Assembly: GCA_947456915.1 (NCBI GenBank)
Contig: CANGUQ010000271.1
Span: forward strand, 1 to 5,742
Reading direction: 5' to 3'
Length of the DNA: 5,742 nt
From: Betaproteobacteria bacterium
GTDB lineage: Bacteria; Pseudomonadota; Gammaproteobacteria; Burkholderiales; CAIKXV01
Of this stretch, positions 5,689-5,742 are shown piece by piece (position 1 is the first letter of the stretch; each line of letters starts with the position of its first letter). The translations under genes were made by a program, and so were the position numbers. The notes below the pieces were generated by a model. That model saw nothing but the letters and a program-made list of their open reading frames with translations, ran no database searches and was not told the DNA's origin.

Positions 5689-5742
5689 CTACTGCAGCGG
5701 AATCTCGATCCCGATGCCGCGCTCGCGCGCACGCTGCAGCAG
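5689..5742 (-). CDS. C-terminal 17 codons of an unidentified upstream gene (truncated by the window edge)
   Basis: An open frame enters from the right edge and ends at TAG (5691-5689), encoding LLQRARERGIGIEIPLQ. The residues look like a genuine protein end: an amphipathic helix followed by a short strand, with strong G/C third positions apart from one ATT. The peptide is too short to assign to a family. It lies on the same strand as all other genes, 176 bp before the receptor start, and may or may not belong to the same transcription unit. Confidence 0.45.
   Translation of the reverse strand: MLQRARERGIGIEIPLQ

Noticed and set aside
4296..5732. A 478-codon minus-strand open frame overlapping the Bug receptor
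   Set aside because: Very Arg-rich, low-complexity translation in the alternate frame; the receptor frame carries a signal peptide and all family motifs.

Overview
This 5.7 kb, very GC-rich window carries genes only on the minus strand. The GC content and a 'Bug'-type solute receptor fit a proteobacterium, most likely a betaproteobacterium of the Burkholderiales type, although other GC-rich proteobacteria cannot be excluded. No rRNA, tRNA, CRISPR array, transposase or other mobile element was seen.

In the direction of transcription (right to left) the layout is as follows. (1) A 17-codon tail of an unidentified gene at the right edge. (2) A gap of about 175 bp containing a short palindrome and a direct repeat. 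(3) A periplasmic Bug/TctC-family receptor (5512-4430). (4) 39 bp later, an 82-residue GatC/AtzG-like small subunit (4390-4142). (5) An amidase-signature hydrolase (4145-2709), overlapping the previous gene by 4 bp. (6) A 207 bp gap with a hairpin. (7) A hydantoinase/dihydropyrimidinase-family cyclic amidohydrolase (2501-1071). (8) A small protein of unknown function (1003-566). (9) A COG0523/CobW G3E GTPase, overlapping the small gene by 4 bp and running off the left edge (569-1).

The cluster reads as a catabolic unit for a nitrogen-containing compound with amide bonds. A secreted receptor would capture a substrate, a binuclear-metal amidohydrolase would open a cyclic amide or ureide, and an amidase paired with a GatC-like partner would hydrolyse a linear amide or ureide. 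A metal-handling GTPase may serve the metalloenzyme. The substrate cannot be read from the sequence.

The main points of interest are three. The hydantoinase-family enzyme keeps all six metal ligands but appears to have lost two or three of the usual substrate-contact residues. The amidase/GatC-like pair has no gatB in view and resembles the AtzE/AtzG arrangement. The GTPase and the unknown small gene are tightly coupled downstream of a metal-dependent hydrolase. Functional assignments are at family level; the joint pathway is inference.
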